NCBI RefSeq assembly: GCF_014648595.1
Contig: NZ_BMRK01000004.1
Location: 205,717 to 269,716 of the forward strand
Source of the DNA: Nocardioides luteus
GTDB taxonomy: Bacteria; Actinomycetota; Actinomycetes; Propionibacteriales; Nocardioidaceae
Length of the DNA stretch: 64,000 nt
Direction of reading: 5' to 3'
This document shows, piece after piece, positions 18,582 to 31,899 of this stretch. The notes beneath the pieces are model-generated. The model ran no database searches and was not told the DNA's origin. It saw nothing but the letters and a program-made list of their open reading frames with translations. Each line of letters opens with the position of its first letter. Position 1 is the first letter of the stretch. The position numbers were made by a program, and so were the translations under genes.

Positions 18582-19673
18582 GTGAAGAACAACATCAAGA
18601 AGGCCGCCGCCGGCGGCGTCGCTGCGGTCCTGTCCGCTGCCGCCCTCGCCGCGTGCGGTGGCGAAGCGCCGGCCGAGCGCGCTGGGGAGGGCAACAGCGA
18701 CTACCTTCCCTGCATCGTCTCCGACGCGGGCGGTTTCGACGACAAGTCGTTCAACCAGCTCAGCTACGAGGGTCTGAAGGAGGCGGCCGACGAGATCGGC
18801 ACCAAGCCGAAGCCCGTCGAGTCCAACAGCGAGAACGACTACGCCGCCAACCTGGAGAGCCTCGTCGGCCAGGGCTGCGACACCATCGTGACCGTCGGCT
18901 TCGCCCTTTCCGCCGCGACCATCGAGTCCGCGAAGGCCAACCCCGAGACCGAGTACGTCCTGATCGACGACGCGGCCGACGCCGACTTCGACGGCAAGAC
19001 CGACGCCGAGAACATCAAGCCGATCCTCTACGACACCGCCCAGGCCGCGTTCCTGGCCGGCTACGTCGCCGCCGACTACACCAAGACCGGCGTCGTCGGC
19101 ACCTACGGCGGCCAGCCCTTCCCGACCGTGACGATCTTCATGGACGGCTTCAAGCAGGGCGTGGAGTACTACGCGAAGACCAAGAAGAAGGACGTCAAGG
19201 TCGTCGGCTACGAGGGCGGCGAGAAGGGCTCCTTCACCGGTGAGTTCGTCGCCAACGAGAAGGCCACCAACACCGCGCGTCAGATCATCGACCAGAACGC
19301 CGACGTGATCATGCCGGTCGGCGGCCCGATCTACCAGGGTGCGCTCACCGCGATCGACGACTCCGGCAAGGACGTCGCGCTGATCGGCGTCGACGCGGAC
19401 TTCTACGAGACCGACCCGAAGACCCAGGACGTCGTGCTCACCTCCGTGCTGAAGAACATGAAGACGTCGACGAACGACGTCATCATCGCCGCCAGCGAGG
19501 GTGACTTCGACGCCACGCCGTACGTCGGCACGCTCGAGAACGACGGGGTCGGCCTGGCGCCGTTCCACAACTTCGAGTCGAAGGTCTCCGAGACCCTGCC
19601 CGACGAGATCGAGGAAGTCACCGCCGGCATCAAGGACGGCTCGATCAAGGTCAACTCCTACCTGGCGAAGTGA
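18582..19673 (+). CDS. BMP family nucleoside-binding lipoprotein
   Basis: 363 residues from GTG 18582 with GGAGG 5 nt upstream. Signal peptide KKAAAGGVAAVLSAAALAAC with a lipobox Cys (LAAC). The mature protein has the basic-membrane-protein fold: VSDAGGFDDKSFNQLSYEGL, VGQGCDTIVTVGFAL, NVDADFY-like GVDADFYETD. This family (PnrA, BmpA) binds purine and other nucleosides. It heads a four-gene importer operon beside cdd and deoA, so nucleoside uptake for salvage is a solid inference. Confidence 0.92.
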   Translation: MKNNIKKAAAGGVAAVLSAAALAACGGEAPAERAGEGNSDYLPCIVSDAGGFDDKSFNQLSYEGLKEAADEIGTKPKPVESNSENDYAANLESLVGQGCDTIVTVGFALSAATIESAKANPETEYVLIDDAADADFDGKTDAENIKPILYDTAQAAFLAGYVAADYTKTGVVGTYGGQPFPTVTIFMDGFKQGVEYYAKTKKKDVKVVGYEGGEKGSFTGEFVANEKATNTARQIIDQNADVIMPVGGPIYQGALTAIDDSGKDVALIGVDADFYETDPKTQDVVLTSVLKNMKTSTNDVIIAASEGDFDATPYVGTLENDGVGLAPFHNFESKVSETLPDEIEEVTAGIKDGSIKVNSYLAK

Positions 19674-19679
19674 CCGCCC

Positions 19680-19738
19680 GGTGGCCCCGCTCGTCGGGGC
19701 CACCACGACGAGGGGGCCGGGCGCACTCGGCCCCCTCG
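19680..19738 (+). terminator. Two consecutive hairpins between binding protein and ATPase genes
   Basis: First stem 19680-19688 with 19696-19704 (9 bp, 7-nt loop), second stem 19709-19719 with 19728-19738 (11 bp, 8-nt loop). Placed inside the importer operon, they look like partial terminators or 3' stabilisers that keep the binding protein more abundant than the membrane subunits. Confidence 0.65.
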
Positions 19739-19784
19739 CCACGTACTTGGAATTTCTCCGTCCCTGCAAGGAATGATCCGTGCC

Positions 19785-22567
<2,783 letters not shown>

Positions 22568-22568
22568 G

Positions 22569-23846
22569 ATGAGCGCGGTTGCAACCACGGTGAAGCCCGA
22601 GGGCGTCGCCGAGCGGGTCCCCGGCCTGTGGAAGACGCCGAGCGTCCTCGGTGTCTTCACCGTCCTGGTGGCCCTCCTCGTCCTGATCAGCCCGCGCAGC
22701 GGTGACTCCACCTTCCGGTGGAGCCGGCAGGGCGACTGGTTCTCGATCCCGGACGTCTCGCTGCCCGCCAACGCCGTGGTCTGGGCTGCTGTCCTCGTGT
22801 GCCTCCTCTGCACCGCGTACGCAGCCTGGAACGCCTACGCCGGCCGCAAGTCGCCGCTGCTGCTGGTGGCGGTCTTCGCCGTGGTCGCGGTCGCGGGCTT
22901 CCTGGCCTGGGCGGTCGCGGGCAAGACCCTGCCGGTGGTCGGTCTGCTCGCCGGCTCGCTCGCGCTGGCGGTGCCGCTGGTGTTCGGCGCGCTCGGTGGC
23001 GTGCTCGGCGAGCGGGCGGGTGTCGTCAACATCGCGATCGACGGCCAGCTGCTCTTCGGCGCCTTCGGTGCCGCGATCGCCGCCTCGCTGACCGGTTCGC
23101 CATGGGCGGGTCTGGTGGCCGCGATGGTCGCCGGCATGCTGGTCGCCCTGCTGCTGGGCCTGTTCGCGATCACCTACTGGGTCGAGCAGGTGATCGTCGG
23201 CGTCGTGCTCAACGTGCTCGTCATCGGCTTCACCAGCTTCATGTTCTCCCAGGTCCTCTCCGAGAACGCGGCCGCGCTCAACAACCCGCCGCACTTCCCG
23301 CGCTGGGAGATCCCGCTGCTGTCCGGCATCCCGGTCGTCGGCCCGATCTTCTTCCGGCAGACCGTGCTGGTCTACCTGATGTACGTCGCGGTCTTCCTGA
23401 TCGCCTGGGCGCTCTACCGCTCCAAGTGGGGCCTGCGGGTCCGCGCTGTTGGCGAGCACCCGAAGGCGGCCGACACGGTCGGCATCAACGTGATCGCCAC
23501 CCGCTACCGCACCGTGCTGCTCGCCGGCGCGATCGCGGGCATCGGCGGCGCGACCTACACGCTGGTCTCGGTGCCGTCCTTCGGCCGCGAGATGACCGGC
23601 GGTGCGGGCTACATCGCGCTCGCCGCGGTGATCTTCGGCAAGTGGGACCCGATCAAGGCGACGCTGGCGGCGCTGCTGTTCGGCTTCGCGTCCAACGTGG
23701 AGTCGGTGCTCTCGGTCATCGGCTCGCCGGTGCCGTCGCAGTTCATGCTGATGCTGCCCTACGTCGTGACGATCTTCGCGGTCGCCGGCCTGGTCGGGCA
23801 CTCGCGGGCCCCGGCCGCCGACGGCAAGCCCTATCGGAAGAGCTAG
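22569..23846 (+). CDS. Nucleoside ABC importer permease 2 (BPD_transp_2)
   Basis: 425 residues, about ten helices, with LGGVLGERAGVVNIAIDGQ and GLRVRAVGEHPKAADTVGINV, the partner permease motif set. Follows permease 1 by 1 bp. Its N-terminal 130 residues contain extra helices not found in smaller homologues. TAG stop shares bases with the stop of the convergent amidohydrolase gene. Confidence 0.92.
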   Translation: MSAVATTVKPEGVAERVPGLWKTPSVLGVFTVLVALLVLISPRSGDSTFRWSRQGDWFSIPDVSLPANAVVWAAVLVCLLCTAYAAWNAYAGRKSPLLLVAVFAVVAVAGFLAWAVAGKTLPVVGLLAGSLALAVPLVFGALGGVLGERAGVVNIAIDGQLLFGAFGAAIAASLTGSPWAGLVAAMVAGMLVALLLGLFAITYWVEQVIVGVVLNVLVIGFTSFMFSQVLSENAAALNNPPHFPRWEIPLLSGIPVVGPIFFRQTVLVYLMYVAVFLIAWALYRSKWGLRVRAVGEHPKAADTVGINVIATRYRTVLLAGAIAGIGGATYTLVSVPSFGREMTGGAGYIALAAVIFGKWDPIKATLAALLFGFASNVESVLSVIGSPVPSQFMLMLPYVVTIFAVAGLVGHSRAPAADGKPYRKS

Positions 23847-25030
23847 ACGGGACGGCTCAACGTGCGGTGGGCAGCGGCGGCAAGCACCTTGGCGCCGACG
23901 CCCACCGCACGTTCGTCTATGCGCAGGTCGCCCTGGTGCAGGTCGTAGGTGGGGCCGCCGGGGGTGCGTACGCCGAGCCGGAACATCGAGCCCGGCACCT
24001 GTTCCTGGTACCACCCGAAGTCCTCGCCGCCGAGGCTCTGCGCCGAGACCACCGCGCCGCGCTCCCCGAGCACGTCACGGACGACGCCGGTGAGGATCTG
24101 GTGGGAGACCTCGTCGTTGCTCACCGGCGGGACGCCACGGGTGTAGTCGACCGCAGCCGTCACGCCGTAGGGCGCGATGATCTCGGCGACGACCTCGCGG
24201 ACCACGTGCTCGACCTCGCTCCAGGCGTCGCTGTCGAGGATGCGTACGGTGCCGGCGACCGACCCGTGGGCGGGGATCACGTTGTGGATCTGTCCCGCCG
24301 AGACCTTGCCCCAGACCACGCTCACTCCGGCCCGGGGATCCATCCGGCGGCTCAGGATCACCGGCAGCTCGGTGGTCACCTTGGCGAGCGCGAAGACCAG
24401 GTCGCCGGTCAGGTGGGGCCGCGAGGTGTGGCCGCCGGTGCCGCTGAGGTGCACGTCGATCAGGTCGGCCGCGCTGGTGAGTGCGCCGGAACGGAGCCCG
24501 ACGCGACCGACGTCGACGGTCGGGTCGCAGTGGAGCGCGAAGATCCGCTCGACGTCGTCGAGCGCACCCAGGCTCATCAGGTGCAGCGCGCCGCCGGGCA
24601 TGACCTCCTCGGCGGGCTGGAAGAGCAGGCGTACGCCACCGGGCAGCGGTGACTCGCGGTGCAGGTCGGCCAGCGCGAGGCCGGCGCCGAGCAGCGCCGT
24701 CGTGTGCACGTCGTGCCCGCAGGCGTGCGCGACACCGGGGACGGTGCTCGTCCAGATGTCGGTGGTGACGTCGTCGACGGGCAGGGCGTCCATGTCGCCG
24801 CGCAGCGCGACGACGCGGGCGTCGGCGTCCTCCCCGCCGAGGTCGGCGATGAGACCCGTCGCCGAGGGACGGTCGACCCTCCAGCCGGCCTTCTCCAGCC
24901 GCTCGGCCACCATCTCGGTGGTGCGATGCTCCTGCCAGGAGAGCTCCGGGTGCGCGTGGATGTCCCGGCGCAGGTCGGTCAGCTCGGCGTCGTAGGCATC
25001 GACTCGGTCGGCGAGGAAGGCAGCAGGCAT
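23843..25030 (-). CDS. M20D family amidohydrolase
   Basis: 395 residues. Metal-binding and catalytic motifs: RRDIHAHPELSWQEH, LRGDMDALPV, ACGHDVHT, FQPAEEVMPGG, and GGEDFGWY near the C-terminus. The group includes N-acyl-amino-acid and aminobenzoyl-glutamate-type hydrolases; the M. tuberculosis neighbours AmiA1/AmiB1 occupy a matching genomic place. Substrate not predictable. Confidence 0.88.
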   Translation of the reverse strand: MPAAFLADRVDAYDAELTDLRRDIHAHPELSWQEHRTTEMVAERLEKAGWRVDRPSATGLIADLGGEDADARVVALRGDMDALPVDDVTTDIWTSTVPGVAHACGHDVHTTALLGAGLALADLHRESPLPGGVRLLFQPAEEVMPGGALHLMSLGALDDVERIFALHCDPTVDVGRVGLRSGALTSAADLIDVHLSGTGGHTSRPHLTGDLVFALAKVTTELPVILSRRMDPRAGVSVVWGKVSAGQIHNVIPAHGSVAGTVRILDSDAWSEVEHVVREVVAEIIAPYGVTAAVDYTRGVPPVSNDEVSHQILTGVVRDVLGERGAVVSAQSLGGEDFGWYQEQVPGSMFRLGVRTPGGPTYDLHQGDLRIDERAVGVGAKVLAAAAHRTLSRPV

Positions 25031-25042
25031 GGTCCCGTCAGA

Positions 25043-26047
25043 CTAATCGTTGTCGTAGGCCGCGAGGATCCGGTCCGCGGCCACGGTCGCCGGAAGCTCG
25101 CCCGAGAGCACCTCTGCGCGCACCTCGTCGCGGATCGCCTTGACGCCTGCGGAGTGTTTGAGCCGCTGGTCGAGCTCGTCCCGGACGAGAGCCCACGTGA
25201 AGTCGAGCTGCTGCTCGGCGCGCTTCGTGCGCAGCCCCTCCTCGCCGAGGTGGGCACGATGCGCCATCACCTGCTCCCACACGGAGTCGACGCCGTCGTC
25301 GTGCAGCGCCGAGGCGGTGATCACCGGCGGCGCCCACTCCTCCCGCGAGCGCACCAGCCGCAGCGCCCCCGCGAGCTCGCGCGCGGCCGCGCGCGCCTCC
25401 TGGGCGCGGTGGGGGTCGTTGGGGTCGGCCTTGTTGACCGCGATCACGTCGGAGATCTCCAGGATGCCCTTCTTGATCCCCTGCAGCTGGTCGCCGGTGC
25501 GCGCGATGGTGAGGAAGAGGAACGTGTCCACCATCCCCGCCACGGTCACCTCGGACTGCCCGACGCCGACCGTCTCCACCAGCACCACGTCGTAGCCGGC
25601 TCCCTCCAGCACCGACATCGCCTGCACGGTGGCCCGGGCGACCCCTCCCAGGGTCCCCGCGCTCGGCGAGGGCCGGATGAACGCGTTGGGGTCCACCGCG
25701 AGCCGCTGCATGCGGGTCTTGTCGCCCAGGACAGACCCACCGGTGCGTACCGAGGACGGGTCGACCGCCAGCACCCCGACCTTGAGCCCGTTGGCGGTCA
25801 GCCGGCTGCCGAGCGCCTCGATGAAGGTCGACTTGCCGACTCCGGGGACGCCGGAGATCCCGACCCGTACGGTCCGGTGCTCGTCCCCGGCCCCACCGCG
25901 GGCCGCCGAGAGCTTGGTGAGCAGCTCGCGCGCGATCTCGCGGTGCTGGGGCTTGGTCGACTCCACCAAGGTGATCGCCCGCGACACCGCCGCCCGCTTG
26001 CCGTCGTTGATGCCGTCGAGAAGGTCTTGTACGTCGGGCCCAGGCAT
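25043..26047 (-). CDS. meaB: Methylmalonyl-CoA mutase-associated GTPase MeaB
   Basis: 334 residues, ArgK/MeaB P-loop GTPase: Walker A GVPGVGKSTF, VLAVDPSSVRTGGSVLGDKTRM, ETVGVGQSE switch and guanine motif NKADPND (NKxD). It gates delivery and repair of adenosylcobalamin in methylmalonyl-CoA mutase, encoded 1.4 kb upstream on the same strand. ATG 26047 has AAGG 9 nt upstream. Confidence 0.94.
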   Translation of the reverse strand: MPGPDVQDLLDGINDGKRAAVSRAITLVESTKPQHREIARELLTKLSAARGGAGDEHRTVRVGISGVPGVGKSTFIEALGSRLTANGLKVGVLAVDPSSVRTGGSVLGDKTRMQRLAVDPNAFIRPSPSAGTLGGVARATVQAMSVLEGAGYDVVLVETVGVGQSEVTVAGMVDTFLFLTIARTGDQLQGIKKGILEISDVIAVNKADPNDPHRAQEARAAARELAGALRLVRSREEWAPPVITASALHDDGVDSVWEQVMAHRAHLGEEGLRTKRAEQQLDFTWALVRDELDQRLKHSAGVKAIRDEVRAEVLSGELPATVAADRILAAYDND

Positions 26048-26086
26048 GGCCAGCACCTTAGCCAATCGCGAGCCCGGCGTCGCGAC

Positions 26087-26293
26087 CTAGGACCGGCGTG
26101 GACGCCCACCGAGGTAGGTGGACGCGAAGAGGTAGAGGCCGGTGCCGAGCAGCAGGAAGAGCGGGGGCAGCGGGACGTAGAAGACCCAGCCCGGCGGGTT
26201 CATCGCGACCGCGACGAAACAGACCACGACGGTCAGCGTGAAGATGATCGAGGTCCAGCGGTGGACGGTGCGTACATTCGTGTTCGTAGCCAT
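26087..26293 (-). CDS. Small two-helix membrane protein
   Basis: 68 residues: MATNTNVRTVHRW, then two membrane helices (about 14-30 and 36-58) split by a short Pro/Gly turn, and a basic tail GGRPRRS. Function unknown; lies 39 bp upstream of meaB on the same strand. Confidence 0.65.
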   Translation of the reverse strand: MATNTNVRTVHRWTSIIFTLTVVVCFVAVAMNPPGWVFYVPLPPLFLLLGTGLYLFASTYLGGRPRRS

Positions 26294-26399
26294 GCCACCA
26301 GGCTAGAAATACGTCTCTGACCTGCGCTTCTCGATTCCTGATCGGATGCGCGAGGACCGCGGCGCGACTGGCCACTCAGGAGGTGGGTACCGGACCGGC

Positions 26400-27386
26400 A
26401 TGACCCAACTCGGCTACACCCTGTTCACCGAGCAGAGCGGACCGCGCGACCTCGTCCGCTACGCCACGGCCGCCGAGGAGGCGGGCTTCGACTTCGAGGT
26501 GATGAGCGACCACTTCTCGCCCTGGCTGACGGAGCAGGGGCACGCGTCGTACGCCTGGAGCGTGCTGGGCGCGGTCGCCCACGCCACCTCGCGCGTCGAC
26601 CTGATGACGTACGTGACCTGCCCGACGATGCGCTACCACCCGGCCGTGGTGGCGCAGAAGGCCGCCACGGTGCAGCTGCTGGCCGAGGGGCGATTCCGGC
26701 TCGGGCTGGGCGCCGGCGAGAGCCTCAACGAGCACGTCGTCGGCCAGGGCTGGCCCGCGATCCAGGAGCGGCACGCGATGCTGCGCGAGGCGGTCGAGAT
26801 CATCCGCGCGCTGCATACCGGCGAGCTGGTCGATCACCGAGGTGAGTACTTCCAGGTCGACTCCGCCCGGATCTGGGACCTCCCCGAGGACCCCGTCGAG
26901 ATCGGGATCGCCGTCGGGGGCCAGCGCGCCATCGAGGAGCTCGCGCCGCTGGCCGACCATCTGATCGCCGTCGAGCCCACGGCCTCGCTGGTCGAGGGCT
27001 GGAACGATGTCGAGGGCGCCACCAAGATCGGTGACGGGGCGCGCGCGATCGGCCAGCTGCCGATCTGCTGGGACCCCGACGAGGAGACCGCCGTACGCCG
27101 CGCGCACGAGCAGTTCCGCTGGTTCAGCGGCGGCTGGGAGGTCAACGCCAACCTGCCGACGCCGGCCGGGTTCGCCGCGGCCACCGAGCTCGTCCGCCCC
27201 GAGGACGTCGCCGAGTCGGTGCCGTGCGGTCCCGACCTGGACAAGATCGTCGACGCCGTCTCCGCCTACTGGGAGGCAGGCTTCACCGACGTCGCGCTGG
27301 TGCAGATCGGCGACGACTCCCAGGACCGGTTCCTGGCCGAGGCCGCCCGGCCGCTGCTCGAGCGGCTGCGGGCGGCCGCGCCCTGA
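26400..27386 (+). CDS. F420-dependent LLM-class oxidoreductase
   Basis: 328 residues of the luciferase-like TIM barrel, close to the FGD/TIGR03557 type: LGYTLFTEQSGPRDLVRYA start, SDHFSPWLTEQGHASYAWSVLG, LGLGAGESLNEHVVGQGWP. It should use reduced or oxidised F420; the substrate is unknown. ATG 26400 is chosen by similarity; a good GGAGG lies 14 nt upstream. Convergent with the mutase operon with 18 bp between ends. Confidence 0.88.
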   Translation: MTQLGYTLFTEQSGPRDLVRYATAAEEAGFDFEVMSDHFSPWLTEQGHASYAWSVLGAVAHATSRVDLMTYVTCPTMRYHPAVVAQKAATVQLLAEGRFRLGLGAGESLNEHVVGQGWPAIQERHAMLREAVEIIRALHTGELVDHRGEYFQVDSARIWDLPEDPVEIGIAVGGQRAIEELAPLADHLIAVEPTASLVEGWNDVEGATKIGDGARAIGQLPICWDPDEETAVRRAHEQFRWFSGGWEVNANLPTPAGFAAATELVRPEDVAESVPCGPDLDKIVDAVSAYWEAGFTDVALVQIGDDSQDRFLAEAARPLLERLRAAAP

Positions 27387-27404
27387 TCAGTCCAGGCGCT
27401 CCGG

Positions 27405-29591
27405 TCAGTCCAGCTGCTCGCGCAGCCGGGCTAGGAGGTCCAGCGCCGAGTCTGCGATGACGGTGCCGGGGAGGAAGACCGCGGCCGCACCCATCTGCTC
27501 GAGGGTGGCCACGTCGTCGGGCGGGATGACCCCGCCGATGACGATCATGATGTCCGGGCGTCCCTGCTCCTCCAGCGCCGCCTTCAGCGCGGGGAGCAGC
27601 GTGAGGTGGCCGGCGGCCAGCGAGGAGACTCCGACGATGTGTACGTCGGCGTCGACCGCCTGCTGCGCGACCTCCTCCGGGGTGGAGAACAGCGGGCCTA
27701 CGTCGACGTCGAAGCCGAGGTCGGCGAAGGCCGAGACGACGACCTTCTGACCCCGGTCGTGGCCGTCCTGGCCCATCTTCGCGACCAGGATCCGCGGGCG
27801 GCGGCCCTCGGCCTCCTCGAAGTCCTTGGTCGCCTTCAGCACCTGGGTGACCTTGGAGTCACCCGACGTCGTCGCCTCATCGCGGTACACACCGGAGATG
27901 GTACGGATGACGGCCTGGTGGCGTCCCCAGGACTTCTCCATCGCCTCGGAGATCTCGCCCACGGTGGCCTTGGCCCGGGCCGCGTCGACGGCCAGCTTGA
28001 GCAGGTTGCCGTCGAGGTTGCCCGTCCCGCTGGGCTTGCTCGTGGCACCGGCTGCGTTGGTGATCGCCTCCAGGGCCCGGCGTACGTCCTCGTCGTCGCG
28101 CTCCGCGCGCAGCCGCTCGAGCTTGGCGACCTGCTGCTTGTAGACCTGGTCGTTGTCGACCTTGAGCACGTCGAGCGGGTCCTCGGAGGCCTGCCGGAAG
28201 GTGTTGACACCGATCAGCTTCTGCGCGCCGGAGTCGAGGCGTGCCTGGGTGCGGGCGGCGGCCTCCTCGATGCGCATCTTCGGGATGCCCTGCTCGATGG
28301 CCTTGGCCATGCCGCCGGCGGCCTCGGCCTCCTGGATGTGGGCCCAGGCGCGCTCGGCGAGGTCGTGGGTGAGCTTCTCCACGTAGTAGGAGCCGCCCCA
28401 CGGGTCGATGATCTCGGTGGTGCCCGACTCCTGCTGCAGCAGCAGCTGGGTGTTGCGGGCGATGCGGGCCGAGAAGTCGGTCGGGAGGGCGATCGCCTCG
28501 TCGAGGGCGTTGGTGTGCAGCGACTGGGTGTGGCCCTGGGTCGCGGCCATCGCCTCGATCGCGGTGCGGCCCACGTTGTTGAAGACGTCCTGGGCGGTCA
28601 GCGACCAGCCGGAGGTCTGCGAGTGCGTGCGCAGCGAGCGCGACTTGGGGTTCTGCGGGTCGAACTGCGAGACCAGCCGCGACCAGAGCGCGCGGGCGGC
28701 GCGCATCTTGGCGACCTCCATGAAGAAGTTCATCCCGATCGCCCAGAAGAAGCTCAGCCGCGGCGCGAACGCGTCCACGTCGAGCCCGGCGGCGAGACCG
28801 GTGCGGAGGTACTCGACGCCGTCGGCCAGCGTGTAGGCGAGCTCGAGATCGGCGGTCGCCCCGGCCTCTTGCATGTGGTAGCCGGAGATCGAGATCGAGT
28901 TGAAGCGGGGCATCTTCGCGGCGGTGTAGGAGAAGATGTCGCCGATGATCCGCATCGACGCCGCCGGCGGGTAGATGTAGGTGTTGCGGACCATGAACTC
29001 CTTGAGGATGTCGTTCTGGATGGTCCCCGCGAGCTGCTCCGGCTTCACCCCCTGCTCCTCGGCCGCCGCGATGTAGAGCGCCATGACCGGCAGCACCGCG
29101 CCGTTCATCGTCATCGAGACCGACATCTGGTCGAGCGGGATGCCGTCGAAGAGGGTGCGGGTGTCGTAGATCGAGTCGATCGCGACGCCCGCCATGCCGA
29201 CGTCACCACGCACCCGCGGGTGGTCGGAGTCGTAGCCGCGGTGGGTGGCCAGGTCGAAGGCGACCGAGAGACCCTTCTGACCGGCGGCCAGGTTGCGGCG
29301 GTAGAAGGCGTTGGACTCCTCCGCGGTCGAGAACCCGGCGTACTGCCGGATCGTCCACGGCTGGGTCGTGTACATCGTCGGGTAGGGGCCGCGCAGGAAC
29401 GGGCTCAGTCCCGGGTAGGTGTCGAGCGCGTCGAGGCCCTCGAGGTCCGCAGGCCCGTACGCCGGCTGGATCTCGATGCCCTCGGGGCTCAGCCACGGCT
29501 CCTGTTCTCCGGAGGTCGAGGCTGTCGAGACCTCCCCGGACGCCGAGTCACCCAGGAGCGGGATCCCCTTGAAGGAGCTGGGAATCGTCAT
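27405..29591 (-). CDS. mutB: Methylmalonyl-CoA mutase large (catalytic) subunit
   Basis: 728 residues. N-terminal TIM barrel with [32 protein letters not shown] and [12 protein letters not shown], and a C-terminal B12 domain with the DxHxxG motif [12 protein letters not shown] and a GGVIPPDD segment. Rearranges methylmalonyl-CoA and succinyl-CoA with adenosylcobalamin. Its ATG overlaps the stop of the small-subunit gene (ATGA). Confidence 0.96.
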   Translation of the reverse strand: MTIPSSFKGIPLLGDSASGEVSTASTSGEQEPWLSPEGIEIQPAYGPADLEGLDALDTYPGLSPFLRGPYPTMYTTQPWTIRQYAGFSTAEESNAFYRRNLAAGQKGLSVAFDLATHRGYDSDHPRVRGDVGMAGVAIDSIYDTRTLFDGIPLDQMSVSMTMNGAVLPVMALYIAAAEEQGVKPEQLAGTIQNDILKEFMVRNTYIYPPAASMRIIGDIFSYTAAKMPRFNSISISGYHMQEAGATADLELAYTLADGVEYLRTGLAAGLDVDAFAPRLSFFWAIGMNFFMEVAKMRAARALWSRLVSQFDPQNPKSRSLRTHSQTSGWSLTAQDVFNNVGRTAIEAMAATQGHTQSLHTNALDEAIALPTDFSARIARNTQLLLQQESGTTEIIDPWGGSYYVEKLTHDLAERAWAHIQEAEAAGGMAKAIEQGIPKMRIEEAAARTQARLDSGAQKLIGVNTFRQASEDPLDVLKVDNDQVYKQQVAKLERLRAERDDEDVRRALEAITNAAGATSKPSGTGNLDGNLLKLAVDAARAKATVGEISEAMEKSWGRHQAVIRTISGVYRDEATTSGDSKVTQVLKATKDFEEAEGRRPRILVAKMGQDGHDRGQKVVVSAFADLGFDVDVGPLFSTPEEVAQQAVDADVHIVGVSSLAAGHLTLLPALKAALEEQGRPDIMIVIGGVIPPDDVATLEQMGAAAVFLPGTVIADSALDLLARLREQLD

Positions 29592-31378
29592 GAGAGCTTC
29601 TCCCTCGTAGCGGTCAGGAAGGCGAGCGCGTCGACGCCCATCGAGGCGGCGTCGTCCACCTCGGCGTCGACGGCGTCCGGCTTCCCGGCGATGATCACGT
29701 GCGTGGCGCCGGCCTCGCGCAGGGCCGCGATCGCGGCCGGCCCCCACTCGGCGTACGTCTTGTCGGCACCGGCCAGGCAGACGACCGGGGGCGCGCCGGC
29801 AGCGCGGTACTTCCCGGCGAGGTCCTCGGCGTCGCTGGTGGCGCCGGCGACCTCGACCCCGATGCCGCCGGCGGCCAGGAGGTTGGTCGCGAAGGTCGCC
29901 CGCGCGGTGTGCTGGGCGACGGGTCCGAGGGTGGCGAGGAAGACCTTGCTCGTGGCAGGGGTGTCGCGGAGCGCCTCGAACGAGGCGCCGTAGCGCACCA
30001 CCCGCTCGTTGAGCGGGTCGGCCGGGCGCTCGGGGAGCGTCTCGGCGAGGTTGGGGAACTCGGTGAGCCCGGTGATCGGCCGCTTGCGGCGGGCGATCGC
30101 CTTCTCGCGCTCGGCGGAGACGGCGGCGATCCGGTCGCGGAACGGCGAGAAGTCGTGGCCACCGATCGCGTTCGACCCGGTCCACTCCTCCTCGAGCTGG
30201 ATGAACGCCTCCCAGCCGGCCGCGGCCATGTCGGCGGTCAGCTTCTCGACGGCGTAGGAGCCGCCCGCCGGGTCGGCGACGGTCGCGACGTGGGACTCGT
30301 CGATCAGCAGATGAGAGACGTTGCGGGCGATCCGGCGGCCGAACCCGTCCGGCACGCCGTTGGCGGAGTCGAAGGGCAGCACGGTCACCGCGTCGGCCCC
30401 GCCGACACCGGCCGCGAAGGCCGCGACGGTGCCGCGCAGCATGTTCACGTAGGGGTCGTACTTCGACAGCATCGGCCGCGAGCTGACCGCGTGGATGCGC
30501 ATCTCGACGCCCTCGCACCCGGAGAGCTCCAGGACACGCGACCAGAGCTGGCGGGCGGCGCGCAGCTTGGCGATCGTGGGGAACTGCTCGTCGGTGGCGG
30601 CGTAGCGGAACTCGATCAGCGCCGCGGCGACGGCGGGCGAGAAGCCGGCCTCGGTCAGCGCGCGCAGGTAGGCGACACCGGCCGCGATCGACCAGCCGAG
30701 CTCCTGCACGTCGGAGGCGCCGAGGTCGTGGGCGGCGGTGGCGTCGACGACGATCGCGCGCACCCCGATCCCCTCGGCGAGACGGGCCAGGTCGACCAGC
30801 TCGGCGAAGGCCTCGTCGGGCGCCAGCGGCAGGTCACGCAGCAGCGCACCCAGCGGGTCGGCACCGAGGTTGGTCGCCGCGTGGAGTCCGGTGCCCCGCT
30901 CGGCGATCAGCGCGAGCAGGTTCTGGGCGACCTTGACCGCGCCGACCGGAGCGTCGAGCACGACGGGGGCGAGGTCGAGCATCACCTTGTCGAGCAGCAC
31001 GGCCAGGTCGGTGGTCTCGTCGGCGGCCACCCACAGCGAGGAGACCCCGCCGTCGAGGTCGACCAGGGCGGCCTCGTTGGCTGCCTTGGCGTCCACACCG
31101 GACAGGCCGGAGACGAGGGAGCGGATGTCCCAGGCGCCGGCGCGCGCGGGGCGGGCCGGGTCGCCGAAGGACTCCCCCGGAAGGCCGAGCGGCGCGATCC
31201 GGAGTCCGTCGAGAGAGGTGCGGGTCAGCTTGTCCCAGACGGCCGAGTCGGCGTCGTCGGCGGTGAGCCGACCGCTCTTACGGAGGACGGCAGCCGTCGC
31301 CGCCTCCCACTCTGCCTGGGAATGGGCATCCGCCGGCTGGGCAAGGCGCAACGAGTCGTCGCGAGCGGCGTCGTTCAT
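29588..31378 (-). CDS. mutA: Methylmalonyl-CoA mutase small subunit
   Basis: 596 residues, a diverged copy of the mutase barrel plus B12-like domain without the DxHxxG cobalamin motif, as expected for the structural subunit. [26 protein letters not shown] and [27 protein letters not shown] are recognisable. Starts at the ATG at 31378, 89 bp from the divergent gene at 31468. Confidence 0.94.
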   Translation of the reverse strand: MNDAARDDSLRLAQPADAHSQAEWEAATAAVLRKSGRLTADDADSAVWDKLTRTSLDGLRIAPLGLPGESFGDPARPARAGAWDIRSLVSGLSGVDAKAANEAALVDLDGGVSSLWVAADETTDLAVLLDKVMLDLAPVVLDAPVGAVKVAQNLLALIAERGTGLHAATNLGADPLGALLRDLPLAPDEAFAELVDLARLAEGIGVRAIVVDATAAHDLGASDVQELGWSIAAGVAYLRALTEAGFSPAVAAALIEFRYAATDEQFPTIAKLRAARQLWSRVLELSGCEGVEMRIHAVSSRPMLSKYDPYVNMLRGTVAAFAAGVGGADAVTVLPFDSANGVPDGFGRRIARNVSHLLIDESHVATVADPAGGSYAVEKLTADMAAAGWEAFIQLEEEWTGSNAIGGHDFSPFRDRIAAVSAEREKAIARRKRPITGLTEFPNLAETLPERPADPLNERVVRYGASFEALRDTPATSKVFLATLGPVAQHTARATFATNLLAAGGIGVEVAGATSDAEDLAGKYRAAGAPPVVCLAGADKTYAEWGPAAIAALREAGATHVIIAGKPDAVDAEVDDAASMGVDALAFLTATREKLS

Positions 31379-31467
31379 GGGTCGAACCTTAGGCCGCCCA
31401 AGTGGCGGTGACCACAAAGTGTGAGGTTTACAACCGTTAACTGAGATGCGCGGCTACCTTCACCGCC

Positions 31468-31899
31468 GTGAAGGTACGCAGCCCGGACCGCACGGTCTAC
31501 CGCATCACCCGACGCTGGGTGCCCTGGCAGCGGAGGTCCCGCAGACTGAGCCTCGACGGGGCGGAGGTGCCTGTCGACCCGCCGTCGGGCGACGACCCCT
31601 TCAGCATGATCCTGCTGCTGATCTGGCTCGTCATCGCGGTGCCGATCATCCTCGTCATCGTGGCGATCATGCTCCTCACCGGCATCGAGCTGCTCCTGCT
31701 GCTCGCGCTCCTCCCCTTCGCCGTCGGCGCCCGCGTGCTCTTCGGCCGCCACTGGACCGTCGAGGTGCGCCACGGCTTCACGCCCATCCACGAGGAGGCC
31801 GCCGGCACCTGGGCCGAGAGCGGCGTACGCATCCGGGAGCTGGCGCGGGAGATCGAGTCGGGCAGCGTCCCCGACGACACCCTCGGCGGACTCGTCTAA
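31468..31899 (+). CDS. Unknown membrane protein
   Basis: 143 residues from GTG. A basic N-terminus (RITRRWVPWQRRSRR), then a very hydrophobic stretch (about residues 48-90, probably two helices), then an amphipathic C-terminal domain VEVRHGFTPIHEEAAGTW. No family recognised. Overlaps the convergent DUF1707 gene by 4 bp at the stops. Confidence 0.6.
   Translation: MKVRSPDRTVYRITRRWVPWQRRSRRLSLDGAEVPVDPPSGDDPFSMILLLIWLVIAVPIILVIVAIMLLTGIELLLLLALLPFAVGARVLFGRHWTVEVRHGFTPIHEEAAGTWAESGVRIRELAREIESGSVPDDTLGGLV

Noticed and set aside
31379-31467. Cobalamin riboswitch upstream of mutA
   Set aside because: The gap is only 89 bp and lacks the B12-box sequence; expression control there is unknown.
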